Source of the DNA: Planctomycetota bacterium | Lineage (GTDB): Bacteria; Planctomycetota; UBA1135; UBA2386 | DNA length: 64,000 nucleotides | Direction: 5' to 3' | Assembly: GCA_016794565.1 (NCBI GenBank) | Contig: JAEUHQ010000097.1 | Location: forward strand, 1-64,000 | Shown: positions 34,381 to 43,536 of the stretch, one piece after another | Position numbering within the stretch: position 1 is the first letter of the stretch | Layout of the letters: the number at the start of each line of letters is the position of its first letter | Translations under genes and position numbers: made by a program | Notes under the pieces: model-generated | Database searches by the model: none | What the model was told of the DNA's origin: nothing | Seen by the model: the letters and a program-made list of their open reading frames with translations, nothing else

Positions 34381-37077
34381 TCAGCGCCCGAACGAGAAGT
34401 AGAGCTGGCGACGGTCGTCGCTCTCTTCGTAGAGCCAGGGCCAGCCGAGATCGAGCGCGATCGGCCACTCGAGGTACGGGACCTCGATGCGGATGCCGAA
34501 GCCAGAGCTCGCGCGCAGCTGGTGGAACGTCGGATCGTCGATCGACAGACCGAGCAGGCCGAAGTCGGTGAAGATCACGCCGCGCAGCAGTTCGCGGTCG
34601 CGCAGTTCGCCCTCGAGCCGCGTGGAGACGAGCGGCACGAAGACCTCGACCGACGCCGTGTACACCGCCTCGCCGCCGATCGGGCGGCCGAACTGGCTCG
34701 GACCGGCGTCGCGGAAGTCGAAGCCGCGGAGATTGTTGCCGCCCATGTAGAAGCGCTCCGTGAGGAACACGTCGTCGCTGCCCCCGAAGGCGTCGGCCAC
34801 GCCGAAGAAGTGTTCGAGATGGAGCACGGTCCGATGGCCCATCTCGTTCTCACCGATGGGCACGTAGACCTGTCCGGTGTGCACGGCCTTGGTCAGGCTC
34901 TCCTCGCCGCCGAGGAAGCCGCCGACCATCTCGCCGGACAGCGACAGCTCGAAACCGGACGTCGGTCGCCGCAGGTCGTCGAAGTCGCGGTAGCGCGCGT
35001 GCAGACGCATGCTCCGCAGCTCGGTCTGCCCTTCCGCGTCGAACACCAGCGACGACGCGTCCTGGGCCAGGTCGTCGATGTCGACCGACTCTTCGCGGAA
35101 GGTCAGACCGGTGTTGAACTCCTCGGTGAAGTTGCGCGACAGCCCGACTTCGCCGCCCAGCTTGTCGGACGAGTAGCCCTCCGACCAGCGGCGGATCTGG
35201 CGGTGGCCCGAGACGCGCAGTTCCCAGGTGTCGAAGTACTGACGGAACACGTCCGGCTCGATGAACGTGATCTGCGCCTGGCTGACTCGGGAGCCGGGGG
35301 CGACGAGCATGTTCAGGGTCTGTCCGCCGCCGTGGAACGCTTCGTTGTCGATGATCTCGCCGAGCGCGGTGATCGGGTTCGGACTGCTCGGCGGGTTCCA
35401 CAGATCGAAGTTGCGCTTGTTGAAGATGACCTGCGCGCCGTAGCCCTGGCCCGTGCTGATGCTGAGACCCCAGCGCAGTTCGCCCGTCGCGACGTCCTCG
35501 ACGTCGATCGCGAGATCGACCTGGTTGTCCGCATCACGGACGGGTTCGAGTTGGAAGCGCGGGCCGCGCGACGTCGCCGGGTCCGTGAAGAAGCGGGTCT
35601 GCTGGATGCTGCGCAGCGCCCGGTTCACTTCGGTCATGTCGATGCGGTCTCCGGGCAGGACGCGCACCCGGCGGCGGATCACGTGGTCGCGGGTGTAGCG
35701 GTTGCCGCGGATCACCACGTCGTGCAGCGTCTTCGGCACACCCTCGACGACCTGGAACACGATCGCGACCTCGTTGCCGACGCCGTAGACCTCGCGCACC
35801 GGCAGCACGAGCGACCACTGCGGCACGTTCGCCATCCCGGGGAAGCTGCGCGGCGGGTGACCGCGCTTGCCGTAGAAGTCCTCGATCGCGAGGCGATCCC
35901 GCTGCAGGCGGTCGTGGTCGTAGAACTCGCCGGGCACCACCTTGCAGTCGCGCAGGATCTCCTCCGCCGGGTAGAGCGGCGCGGTGGTCAGCGTCCTGCC
36001 GTCGCGATCCACGTGCTCGAGGCTCACGGACGCGATGCGGTAGCGCGGCCCTTCGACGACGACGATCGACACGTCGACCGACGAACGGTCCTCGGCGACG
36101 CGCACGTCGCCGATGTCGACGGTCGCGTCGAGGAAGCCGCGGCTGCGGTAGAAGAGGCGGAGGCGGTCGAGGTCCTCTTCGAGGATCTCGGTGCTGTACG
36201 CGGCACCACGAGTGAGACCGCGCGCCGGATCGCTCTGGATGTGCGACTCGCGCAGCACGTAGTCGTCGCTGCCGAAGAAGCCGAGGTGCGGCTCGATGGC
36301 GAACGAGAAGTTGCCGAGGAACGAGATCGATCCGATCGTGACCTTCGGACCCTCGTCGATCCGGAAGTGGACCGTGCTGCGTTGCCGACGCTTCGCGTCG
36401 GCGTCGGCGCCGGGAGCGTCCTCGACGGAGCGCTCGACGAGCTCGATGCTGCAGAACGCGTAGCCTTCGCGCTGGTACCGGGTGAGCAGCACCTTGCGCA
36501 TCGCTTCCGCCTCCGTCCGGGTGACCTTCCGATCCGGGTCGAGACCGAGCAGGCTGTCGACGTCGCCGCGCGCGAGACTGCGCAGACCGTGGAACTCGAC
36601 GCCTTCGTAGACCTCGATCTCCCGGTCGACGACGAAGCGGACGACCACGTCGGCGTCGACACTCTGCGCGTAGGCGCGGACGACGATGCGGCGGTCGTTC
36701 CAGAGGCTCTCGCAGTCGGTCGACACGTTGCGGGCTTCGAAGGGGCGGCCGACGCGCGTCAGCAGACTGCGGGTCAGCGATTCCGCCGATGCCGCGTCGA
36801 CCGGCGCCGACTTGCCGTCCGGCGACGATCGCTCGATCTGGATGGCACGGACCGTGCGCCCTTGCAGGCGCCGGATCGCGGCGTCGAAGTAGACGTCGCC
36901 GTCCTGACGCACCGGAACCTCCTGGCGGCCGGGGTCCTGCGGCGGAGTGGCCGCATCCGGCCTCTCCTGTGCGACGACCGCGCTGCCGCCCGCCACGACG
37001 AACCACGCGGCGAAGCCGAGCAACGCCGCCGCGCGACGGTCACTGCATCGGTTCGGCCCTGCGCGTGTAGTTCTCAA
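34381..37077 (-). CDS. bamA: Outer-membrane assembly factor BamA (Omp85)
   Basis: An Omp85 protein of about 898 residues. Signal peptide (AALLGFAAWFVVAGGSAVVAQ), then POTRA repeats to about residue 490 (e.g. VRFVVDREIEVYEGVEFHG; KVTIGSISFLGN; LHDVVIRGNRYTRDHVIR). A 16-strand-type barrel follows with the conserved RGFDF loop in NNLRGFDFRDAG, ending in LYFSFGR. BamA folds and inserts outer-membrane barrels. No ATG precedes the signal peptide. TTG at 37077 is chosen, overlapping the end of dnaB by 38 bp, and gives a basic n-region; the start is uncertain. Linkage to dnaB is unusual but close. Confidence 0.92.
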   Translation of the reverse strand: MRTTRAGPNRCSDRRAAALLGFAAWFVVAGGSAVVAQERPDAATPPQDPGRQEVPVRQDGDVYFDAAIRRLQGRTVRAIQIERSSPDGKSAPVDAASAESLTRSLLTRVGRPFEARNVSTDCESLWNDRRIVVRAYAQSVDADVVVRFVVDREIEVYEGVEFHGLRSLARGDVDSLLGLDPDRKVTRTEAEAMRKVLLTRYQREGYAFCSIELVERSVEDAPGADADAKRRQRSTVHFRIDEGPKVTIGSISFLGNFSFAIEPHLGFFGSDDYVLRESHIQSDPARGLTRGAAYSTEILEEDLDRLRLFYRSRGFLDATVDIGDVRVAEDRSSVDVSIVVVEGPRYRIASVSLEHVDRDGRTLTTAPLYPAEEILRDCKVVPGEFYDHDRLQRDRLAIEDFYGKRGHPPRSFPGMANVPQWSLVLPVREVYGVGNEVAIVFQVVEGVPKTLHDVVIRGNRYTRDHVIRRRVRVLPGDRIDMTEVNRALRSIQQTRFFTDPATSRGPRFQLEPVRDADNQVDLAIDVEDVATGELRWGLSISTGQGYGAQVIFNKRNFDLWNPPSSPNPITALGEIIDNEAFHGGGQTLNMLVAPGSRVSQAQITFIEPDVFRQYFDTWELRVSGHRQIRRWSEGYSSDKLGGEVGLSRNFTEEFNTGLTFREESVDIDDLAQDASSLVFDAEGQTELRSMRLHARYRDFDDLRRPTSGFELSLSGEMVGGFLGGEESLTKAVHTGQVYVPIGENEMGHRTVLHLEHFFGVADAFGGSDDVFLTERFYMGGNNLRGFDFRDAGPSQFGRPIGGEAVYTASVEVFVPLVSTRLEGELRDRELLRGVIFTDFGLLGLSIDDPTFHQLRASSGFGIRIEVPYLEWPIALDLGWPWLYEESDDRRQLYFSFGR

Positions 37078-38389
37078 AACGCATGTACTCGCGGAAGAAG
37101 CGCAGCACGACCTCACCCGTCGGACCGTTGCGCTGTTTGGCGATGATGATCTGGGCCAGACCGGCGTTCTGTTCCGTCGGTTTGTAGTACTCGTCGCGGT
37201 GCAGCAGGATGATGACGTCGGCATCCTGCTCGATGGCGCCCGACTCGCGAAGGTCGCTCATCCGGGGGCGGTGATCATCACGGTTCTCGACGTCGCGATT
37301 CAACTGCGACAACGCGATGACGGGAATCGACAGCTCGCGCGCGATGCTCTTCAGGCCGCGCGAGATCGCCGAGATCTCCTGCTGGCGACTTTCCATCCGC
37401 CCGCCGGCCGACATCAGCTGCAGGTAGTCGACGACGGCCATCTGGATGCCGTGCTTCTGCTTCAGCCGGCGGCACTTCGCGCGAAGCTGCGTGATCGAGA
37501 TGCCGGGTGTGTCGTCGACGAAGATCGGGGTCTCGTAGAGCCGCGCCGCCTCGTCCTGCAGCCGTTTGTACTGCTGGTCGGTGATGCGGCCCTTGCGCAT
37601 CGCCTGACCGTCGATCTGCGCGCGGCAGCAGAGCATGTTCTGGATGATCTGCTGGTTCGACATCTCGAGCGAGAAGAACGCGACCGACGCGCCATGGCTC
37701 GCGGACCGCTCTGTCAGATTGAGCGCGAAACTCGTCTTTCCCATCGACGGACGCGCCGCGACGATGATCAGTTCGCCGGGCTGCAGCCCGCCCGTCATGT
37801 CGTCGAAGTCGTAGTAGTCGGTCCCGACGCCGGTGAGGCGGCCATCGCGCTCGCGCAGCCTGTCGATGCGCTCGAACGTCGACTGCAGAACGGAGCTGAT
37901 GCTCACGGCATCGCCCGACTTGTCCATTCGGGAGATCTCGAAGATCTGCCGCTCCGCTTCGTCGAGCAGGTCCTTCGCGTCGAGTTCGTTGTCGTAGGCA
38001 CGACGCGCGACGTCGAGACAGGTCTCCAGGAGACGCCGCTGCACGGCCTTCTCCCGGACGATCTCCGCGTGGTGCACGACACCCGCCGCGGTGACCACGC
38101 ACTCCATCAGGTCCAGCAACTGCGCGTGCCCGCCGGCGTCGTCGAGGCGCCCGATGCGCGAGAGCTCTTCGCCGACCACGATCGGGTCGGTCGCGTGACG
38201 TCCGTTGAACGACGCGACGATCGTCTCGAAGATCACCTGGTGGCGCGGCAAGTAGAAATCCTCGGGCTTGAGGAACGCCACGTCGGCGACGGCATCGGAA
38301 TGCAGGAGCAACGCGCCGAGCACGGAGCGCTCCGCTTCCAGGTTCTGGGGCACACCACGCCCTTCGAAGGTCTGCTTGAAGTCCACCAT
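37040..38389 (-). CDS. dnaB: Replicative DNA helicase DnaB
   Basis: A 449-residue replicative helicase. The N-terminal DnaB domain starts PQNLEAERSVLGALLLH (14-30). The RecA-like motor has Walker A in AARPSMGKTSFALNL (211-225), VAFFSLEMS, the DYLQLM Walker B region and LSQLNRDVENR with RPRMSDLRESGAIEQDAD. The DnaB hexamer unwinds DNA ahead of the fork. AAGGAGG lies about 15 nt upstream of the ATG, longer than optimal. No intein or insertion is present. The 3' end overlaps bamA. Confidence 0.97.
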   Translation of the reverse strand: MVDFKQTFEGRGVPQNLEAERSVLGALLLHSDAVADVAFLKPEDFYLPRHQVIFETIVASFNGRHATDPIVVGEELSRIGRLDDAGGHAQLLDLMECVVTAAGVVHHAEIVREKAVQRRLLETCLDVARRAYDNELDAKDLLDEAERQIFEISRMDKSGDAVSISSVLQSTFERIDRLRERDGRLTGVGTDYYDFDDMTGGLQPGELIIVAARPSMGKTSFALNLTERSASHGASVAFFSLEMSNQQIIQNMLCCRAQIDGQAMRKGRITDQQYKRLQDEAARLYETPIFVDDTPGISITQLRAKCRRLKQKHGIQMAVVDYLQLMSAGGRMESRQQEISAISRGLKSIARELSIPVIALSQLNRDVENRDDHRPRMSDLRESGAIEQDADVIILLHRDEYYKPTEQNAGLAQIIIAKQRNGPTGEVVLRFFREYMRFENYTRRAEPMQ

Positions 38390-38497
38390 CGCGCTACAGG
38401 GCGCCCCTCCTTAGCGAGGCGATCGACCGACGCAAGGACACGCTCCGTGGATGGCGTGTGGGAAACGGTGGACGAACTGGGGACGCCGGTCCGCGAT

Positions 38498-38513
38498 GCC
38501 CGCATCGGCGGGC
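38498..38513 (-). terminator. Hairpin after the FtsK-like gene
   Basis: GCCCGC-ATCG-GCGGGC forms a 6-bp GC stem with a tetraloop, about 10 nt beyond the stop of the FtsK-like gene and 108 bp before dnaB. There is no T-run. It may limit read-through into dnaB. Confidence 0.35.
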
Positions 38514-38523
38514 GACGCACGCA

Positions 38524-39813
38524 TCACGCGAGAACACGACCCTGCGTCGCGTCGCCTTCGAGTTCGACGACGCCGCGCGCCGCCAGCTGCGTGAGCAGAT
38601 CGATCGCCTGCGCGTAGTCGATGCGCAAACGCCGCTGCAAGAGCGAAGCACTCACGCGGCGCGTGCCTTCGAGCAGGTCCATCGCTTCGGCGATCAGACC
38701 CTCGTCGACTCCGCCATCGAAGAGCCCTTGCTGGCGCACGGCGGGCGACTCGTTCGTCGGAGGCAAAGCGGATTCCTGCGCGCCACGAACCGGAACATGC
38801 GGCTCCGGCCGCGGGATGTCGACGATCGGCTCGGCTGTGGCCGCCGGCTCCGCCTCGTCGATGGCCGAAGCGAAGTCGAGCTCGAGGGAGGGCGTCGCTC
38901 GCGCGGTCGCCGCATCGGCGGGTTCGAGAGCCTCGTCGACGTCCGCGGGTTCGACCGGCACGCCGTGCACGGACTCTTCCAACGAACGCATCGCGACGTC
39001 GCGCTCCGCTGCGACAGCCTCGTCGGCGAGCGGTTCGCCCGCCATCGACGCCGCGGGCTCCCACCAGGGCTCGGGTTCGTCGCGATGCGCGGCGGGCTCT
39101 TCGTCGCCGTTCGAGGGCGCCGCGCCGACGTCGCCCGTCCCGTCGAACAGGGGCGCATTCGAGTCTTGCACCGGAGCGAACGGCTCCGGCACCGCTTCGG
39201 TGCGGGGCGTGGGCATCAGCGCCCCGAGCCCGCGAAGATGGTCGGTGACCGCGGTCTCGACGCCGCCTTCGGGGATCGGACCCGCACGGCGCAGGCGCTC
39301 GAAGCTGTCGCTGAAGAAGAAGTCCGTCGCGAGCAGCAGCGCCGCGAACGTCATCGCCCACACGAGCACGATGCTCGGCAGGTAGCCGACCGCGGACACG
39401 AGCGCGCCGGCGAGCCAGGCGCCGAGCTGCCCCTTGTTGGGCGCCGGCGTCACCCCGCCATCGCCGAGGTTGAGCAGGACACCGAGCATCACCGCCAGCA
39501 ACGCGATGCGGCCGAGGCGCACGAGGGGCCGCTCGATCGAGCCCACCACGAACCAGATCGTGCTCCACGTGACGACGAGCAGGAAGAAGATCACCGCCGG
39601 CGCGAGCCCGAGGGCGCGGTAGAGACCGGCGATCAACACCTGCAGCGGAGCCGTCGGATGCACCACCGCGTAGTTCAGGTGGTAGTAGACGAGCGCGGAG
39701 ATGCTGAAGACGGAGACCCCGATCGGCAGCAGGGGCCACAGCCATTCCGCCGCCGTGCGGGGCGAACCTTCCGAAACGGCGATGCCTCGCCCTGCTGTGT
39801 CCAGCGTGCTCAC
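38524..39813 (-). CDS. FtsK-like membrane protein lacking the ATPase motor
   Basis: A 429-residue protein with the ends of an FtsK/SpoIIIE translocase but no motor. About four TM helices lie in residues 25-165, then an acidic, proline-rich linker (about 190-355), then a C-terminal winged helix (about 362-425) with LIAEAMDLLEG and ASLLQRRLRIDYAQAIDLL. That tail matches the FtsK gamma domain, as in the neighbouring ftsK (ATLLQRALAVGYTRATRLL). No Walker A or B occurs anywhere. The GTG start at 39813 has GGGAGG upstream. Gene order suggests duplication of ftsK with loss of the motor. It may anchor or regulate translocase-DNA contacts. Confidence 0.8.
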   Translation of the reverse strand: MSTLDTAGRGIAVSEGSPRTAAEWLWPLLPIGVSVFSISALVYYHLNYAVVHPTAPLQVLIAGLYRALGLAPAVIFFLLVVTWSTIWFVVGSIERPLVRLGRIALLAVMLGVLLNLGDGGVTPAPNKGQLGAWLAGALVSAVGYLPSIVLVWAMTFAALLLATDFFFSDSFERLRRAGPIPEGGVETAVTDHLRGLGALMPTPRTEAVPEPFAPVQDSNAPLFDGTGDVGAAPSNGDEEPAAHRDEPEPWWEPAASMAGEPLADEAVAAERDVAMRSLEESVHGVPVEPADVDEALEPADAATARATPSLELDFASAIDEAEPAATAEPIVDIPRPEPHVPVRGAQESALPPTNESPAVRQQGLFDGGVDEGLIAEAMDLLEGTRRVSASLLQRRLRIDYAQAIDLLTQLAARGVVELEGDATQGRVLA

Positions 39814-39920
39814 GGTTGCTGCCCCTCCCGGGCGTTGTCGATGTCCTCCGGCGCGACCGGACGACGCCAAGCGAATCTACCGCTCGACGCGACGAGCCAC
39901 AAGCGATGGGGAACGACGCC

Positions 39921-42749
39921 TCACGCGTTGGCCTCGGATTCCGCGCCGTCGCCGCCGTCGCTTCGCGACGCTTCGGCATCCGCAACCGCGGGCTCGGGCG
40001 CGACGGGCCGGTCACGCGCATCCTCGGGCAGCGCGCCGCTGCCCGCGCCTTCGTCGCCCGCACCTTCGTCGCCTGTCGTGTTCTCCGCGTCGCTCTCTGC
40101 CTCGCCCTCCGCGTCGGCGAGTGCGGCTTCCATCTGCTCTTCGCGCGCCTGCCACTCCTCGAGCGTCATCAGCACGTCGCGCGACTTGCTGCCGACGAAC
40201 GGACCGACGAGGCCGTCCTCCTCCATCAGCTCGAGCAGACGCGTCGCCCGCGTGTAGCCGACCGCGAGCGCCCGCTGCAGCAGCGTCGCCGAACCGCGCT
40301 GCTGGCCGAGGACGATCTCGACCGCCTCGCGGTAGCGCTCGTCGCGATCCGCGATCGACGGCCTCGAACTGCTCTGCGTCTGCACGAGGGCGGGGTTGAA
40401 GTCCGGCTCCTGGCCGTGCTCCTCCAGGAAGCGCACGACGGCGTGCATCTCGTCGTCGGCGACGAACGTGCCCTGCGCGCGCAGCAGCGCGCCGCCGCCC
40501 GGTGGCATGTAGAGCATGTCACCGAAGCCGAGCAGCTTCTCGGCGCCATTCGCGTCGAGGATGACGCGCGAGTCGATGCGGCGGTTCACCTTGAACGCGA
40601 TCTGGCAAGGCAGGTTGGCCTTGATGATGCCCGTGATCACCTCGCTGCTCGGGCGCTGCGTCGCCAGGATGACGTGCATGCCGACCGCGCGCGACTTCTG
40701 CGCGAGCCGCTGGATCAGCTCCTCGACCTCGTTCTGCGCGACGTTCATCAAGTCGGCGAACTCGTCGATCACGATGACGATGTACGGCAGATGCACGCGC
40801 TCCGGGTCCGGCTCGCGGTTCAAGCGCTTCTGCAGCTCCTGCTGCCCGAGGCGGTTGTAGTTGCGGATGTGGTTCACGCCCGCCGCGGACAGCAGCGCGT
40901 AGCGGTTCTCCATCTCGTCGACCGCCCACTGAAGGACGCCCGGCGCCTTCTTCATGTTCGTGACGACGTCGCAGCAGAGATGCGGCACGCGCTTGTACGC
41001 CTGCAGTTCGACCATCTTCGGGTCGACGAGGATCAACTTCACCTGGCTCGGCGTGCGCGTCATCAACACGGAGAGCAGGATCGTGTTGATGCACACCGAC
41101 TTGCCGGAGCCCGTCGTGCCGGCGATCAGGAGGTGCGGCATGCGCGCGAGGTCCTCCACGATCGAATTGCCCGCGACGTCCTTGCCGAGGTAGAGCGGGA
41201 TCGCGAGCGACTCGGAGCGACCGAACTGCTCGAGCAGGTCGCGCATGAACACCTTCTGCCGCTCGGCATTCGGCACTTCGACGCCGATCGTGTCCTTGCC
41301 GGGGATCGGCGCCACGACGCGCACGGACACCGCCTTCAGCGCCGCCGCGAGGTCCGACTCGAAGCCCGCGACCTTGTTGACGCGGATGCTCTCCGCGAGG
41401 CGCAACTCGTACTGCGTGACCGCCGGACCGACCGACGCGGCGACGATCTCGGCCTGGATGCCGAAGTGCGCGAGCTTCTGCACGATTGCCTGCCCGCCGC
41501 GCGAGAGGACCTCCGACGTGGCGCTGAGATCGTTCGTCGCCGCCTCCTGGAAGAGTTCGATCGGCGGGAACGGATAGGCCTCGTCGAACGGCAGGTTGTT
41601 CTGGCCGGAAGCCTTCTTCTTGGGCTTCGGCTTCGGCGGCTGCTTCGGCCGCGCGATCACCACGGGAACCGGTACGGCGGGAGCCGGCGCGGGCGCCTCG
41701 ACTTCCGGGTCGTCGCGCTCGTCGTCGAACGGCGTGTCCTTGTCGCCGTCGGCGCTGCCGACCTGGCCCGCAGCCTTCTTCTTCCCGACCGGCTCGTCGT
41801 CGCCGATGCCGCGCGATCCTGCGGCCTCGTCGTCTGCATCGACCGCGCCGGTGTCCCCGTCCTGCGCCGCCGCGGCCTTCGCCTTGCGCCCGCGCCGCCG
41901 ACCCGCCGCTTCCGACCTCTCCTCCTCGTCCGTGTCCGTGTCCGCGATCCCGCCCGCGGCCCCCTTGGCCGCGTCGGCGTCCACGACCGGCGCTTCGGTG
42001 CGTTCGGGTTCGGTCGCGACCGTCGGACGACGGCGGCGGCGCGGTTCGCGCACACCGTCGTCCTCCGCCGCGCCTTCGTCGTCGAGCGACACACCGGCGG
42101 TCGCGGGACGGGGCCACAGGCGGCGGCGCATCGCATCGACCGCGCCGAACATGCGCAGCAGCATCTGCGAGAACATCCACTCGGTGGCGATCAGCAGCGA
42201 AACGAGCGCGCCGAAACCGACGAACAGCAGGCGACCCGTTCCGCCGAACGCCGCCTCGAGGCGCGGCGACACGAACGCGCCGAAACGCCCGCCGGCGCCG
42301 TACGGGGTGGTGTTGCCGAAGCCGGCCGCACCGTCCGAGCCGGCGAACAGGATCGCGCACATCGCGGCGAACACGACGACCCCGAGAGCTTTCAGCACGA
42401 CGCGCTCCGTGCGTCTGCCGAGGAACAACTGCACGGCGGCGAGGAGCAGCAGGACGAACGGCAGCCACCCGGCGTAGCCGAGGGAACACGTGAAGCCGAA
42501 CGCGAGGTAGTAGCCGACCGAGCCGCCGTAGTTGACGCCGTCCGTCGGCACAGGACCGTCGAGACTCGCGAGGCGGAACGTCGCGAGTGACAACATCGCG
42601 AACAGCGAGAAACCGCACAGCGCGAGCGCCAGGACTTCCCGCGCACGCTGGGACAGCCCCGGCCGCGGCGCGTCTTCGAGGGGAACGAAGCGCGTGCCGC
42701 GCTTCTTCGTAGCCGCTTCGGACTCCTTGCCGGTGTCGCCCTTGCTCAC
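39921..42749 (-). CDS. ftsK: DNA translocase FtsK/SpoIIIE
   Basis: A 942-residue DNA translocase. N-terminal TM helices (about 40-65, 85-105, 110-150, 180-205) are followed by a long charged and proline-rich linker (about 240-390). The alpha/beta motor has Walker A GTTGSGKS (about 545), PHLLIAG, IVIVIDEFADLM (Walker B) and LATQRPSSEVITGIIK. The gamma winged helix (about 855-905) has LLQRALAVGYTRATRLL. It pumps chromosome DNA at the division septum toward dif. The GTG start overlaps the coaB stop (GTGA). A Glu/Asp-rich tail of about 60 residues after gamma is unusual. Confidence 0.95.
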   Translation of the reverse strand: MSKGDTGKESEAATKKRGTRFVPLEDAPRPGLSQRAREVLALALCGFSLFAMLSLATFRLASLDGPVPTDGVNYGGSVGYYLAFGFTCSLGYAGWLPFVLLLLAAVQLFLGRRTERVVLKALGVVVFAAMCAILFAGSDGAAGFGNTTPYGAGGRFGAFVSPRLEAAFGGTGRLLFVGFGALVSLLIATEWMFSQMLLRMFGAVDAMRRRLWPRPATAGVSLDDEGAAEDDGVREPRRRRRPTVATEPERTEAPVVDADAAKGAAGGIADTDTDEEERSEAAGRRRGRKAKAAAAQDGDTGAVDADDEAAGSRGIGDDEPVGKKKAAGQVGSADGDKDTPFDDERDDPEVEAPAPAPAVPVPVVIARPKQPPKPKPKKKASGQNNLPFDEAYPFPPIELFQEAATNDLSATSEVLSRGGQAIVQKLAHFGIQAEIVAASVGPAVTQYELRLAESIRVNKVAGFESDLAAALKAVSVRVVAPIPGKDTIGVEVPNAERQKVFMRDLLEQFGRSESLAIPLYLGKDVAGNSIVEDLARMPHLLIAGTTGSGKSVCINTILLSVLMTRTPSQVKLILVDPKMVELQAYKRVPHLCCDVVTNMKKAPGVLQWAVDEMENRYALLSAAGVNHIRNYNRLGQQELQKRLNREPDPERVHLPYIVIVIDEFADLMNVAQNEVEELIQRLAQKSRAVGMHVILATQRPSSEVITGIIKANLPCQIAFKVNRRIDSRVILDANGAEKLLGFGDMLYMPPGGGALLRAQGTFVADDEMHAVVRFLEEHGQEPDFNPALVQTQSSSRPSIADRDERYREAVEIVLGQQRGSATLLQRALAVGYTRATRLLELMEEDGLVGPFVGSKSRDVLMTLEEWQAREEQMEAALADAEGEAESDAENTTGDEGAGDEGAGSGALPEDARDRPVAPEPAVADAEASRSDGGDGAESEANA

Positions 42750-43399
42750 GAGGTCCGTCCCTTGTTCCAGAGTTCCGTCGCCAGCGCGACGACACGCGCC
42801 GCCGCCTGTTCCTTGCCCAGTCTCGGCAACGCTTCGTCCGGCCCGTCGCGGGTACACAGGACGAACTCGCCGTCGCCGCTGCCGATCGTGTCGTGCAAGT
42901 TCACGACGACCGCATCGAGGTCCTTCTTGCGGAGCTTCTCGCGACCGCGCGCGATCGCCCGCGGCATGCCCGCCGACGTCGACTCCAACGCGAATCCGAC
43001 GACGACCCGACGCCCCTTCTTCGCGGCGAGACCGGCGACGATGTCCGGATTCGGCACCAGAACGAGCGTGGTCGGGCCCGGCGCGCGTGGCGGCTTGCCG
43101 GCGGCTCGTTCCGCGGGGCGCCAGTCCGACACGGCCGCTGCAGCGATCGCGATGTCAGCGTTCTCGAACACCGACTCGGCAGCGGCCTGCATCTGCAGCG
43201 CCGACACCACCGGCATCACCGACGCTCCGACGGGCGGCTCGACCTCGACCGGCCCCACGACCAGCGTCACTGCGTGACCGGCGTCCAAGGCCGCGCGAGC
43301 GAGCGCGCACCCCATCCGCCCCGAGCTCGCGTTGCTCAGGAAACGAACGTCGTCGAGGTACTCCCGCGTCGGTCCGGCCGTGATCAAGATGGAGGCCAT
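42746..43399 (-). CDS. coaB: Phosphopantothenate-cysteine ligase (CoaB domain only)
   Basis: A 217-residue protein matching the C-terminal half of bacterial CoaBC: ILITAGPTREYLDDVRFLSNASSGRMG (4-30), AAAVSDWRP (87-95), the helix KKDLDAVVVN and VGFALES. CoaB joins phosphopantothenate with Cys using CTP. The CoaC flavoprotein half that normally precedes it is absent here, so CoaC must be encoded elsewhere. The product of pyrG would provide CTP. It is coupled to ftsK by a GTGA overlap. Confidence 0.9.
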   Translation of the reverse strand: MASILITAGPTREYLDDVRFLSNASSGRMGCALARAALDAGHAVTLVVGPVEVEPPVGASVMPVVSALQMQAAAESVFENADIAIAAAAVSDWRPAERAAGKPPRAPGPTTLVLVPNPDIVAGLAAKKGRRVVVGFALESTSAGMPRAIARGREKLRKKDLDAVVVNLHDTIGSGDGEFVLCTRDGPDEALPRLGKEQAAARVVALATELWNKGRTS

Positions 43400-43536
43400 G
43401 CCCTCGACACGGAGTCGAACTTGGAACCAGTATCCGCCACGCGTCCTATCGTAGTAACGATCTGTCGCCGAGGGAGAAAAAACACTTCGCAGCCTCTACG
43501 AAAGCGCCGTTGGATTCGCCCGTGCATGTTCGTCCC

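Noticed and set aside
38524-39813. FtsK-like gene as a frameshifted ftsK fragment
   Set aside because: It is an intact open frame with its own start, TM domain, linker and gamma domain, and no motor fragments remain in other frames nearby.
43419-43452. TTGGAA / TATCGT promoter pair before the TolC-like gene
   Set aside because: The spacer is 20 nt and the position is far from the start codon; too weak to list.
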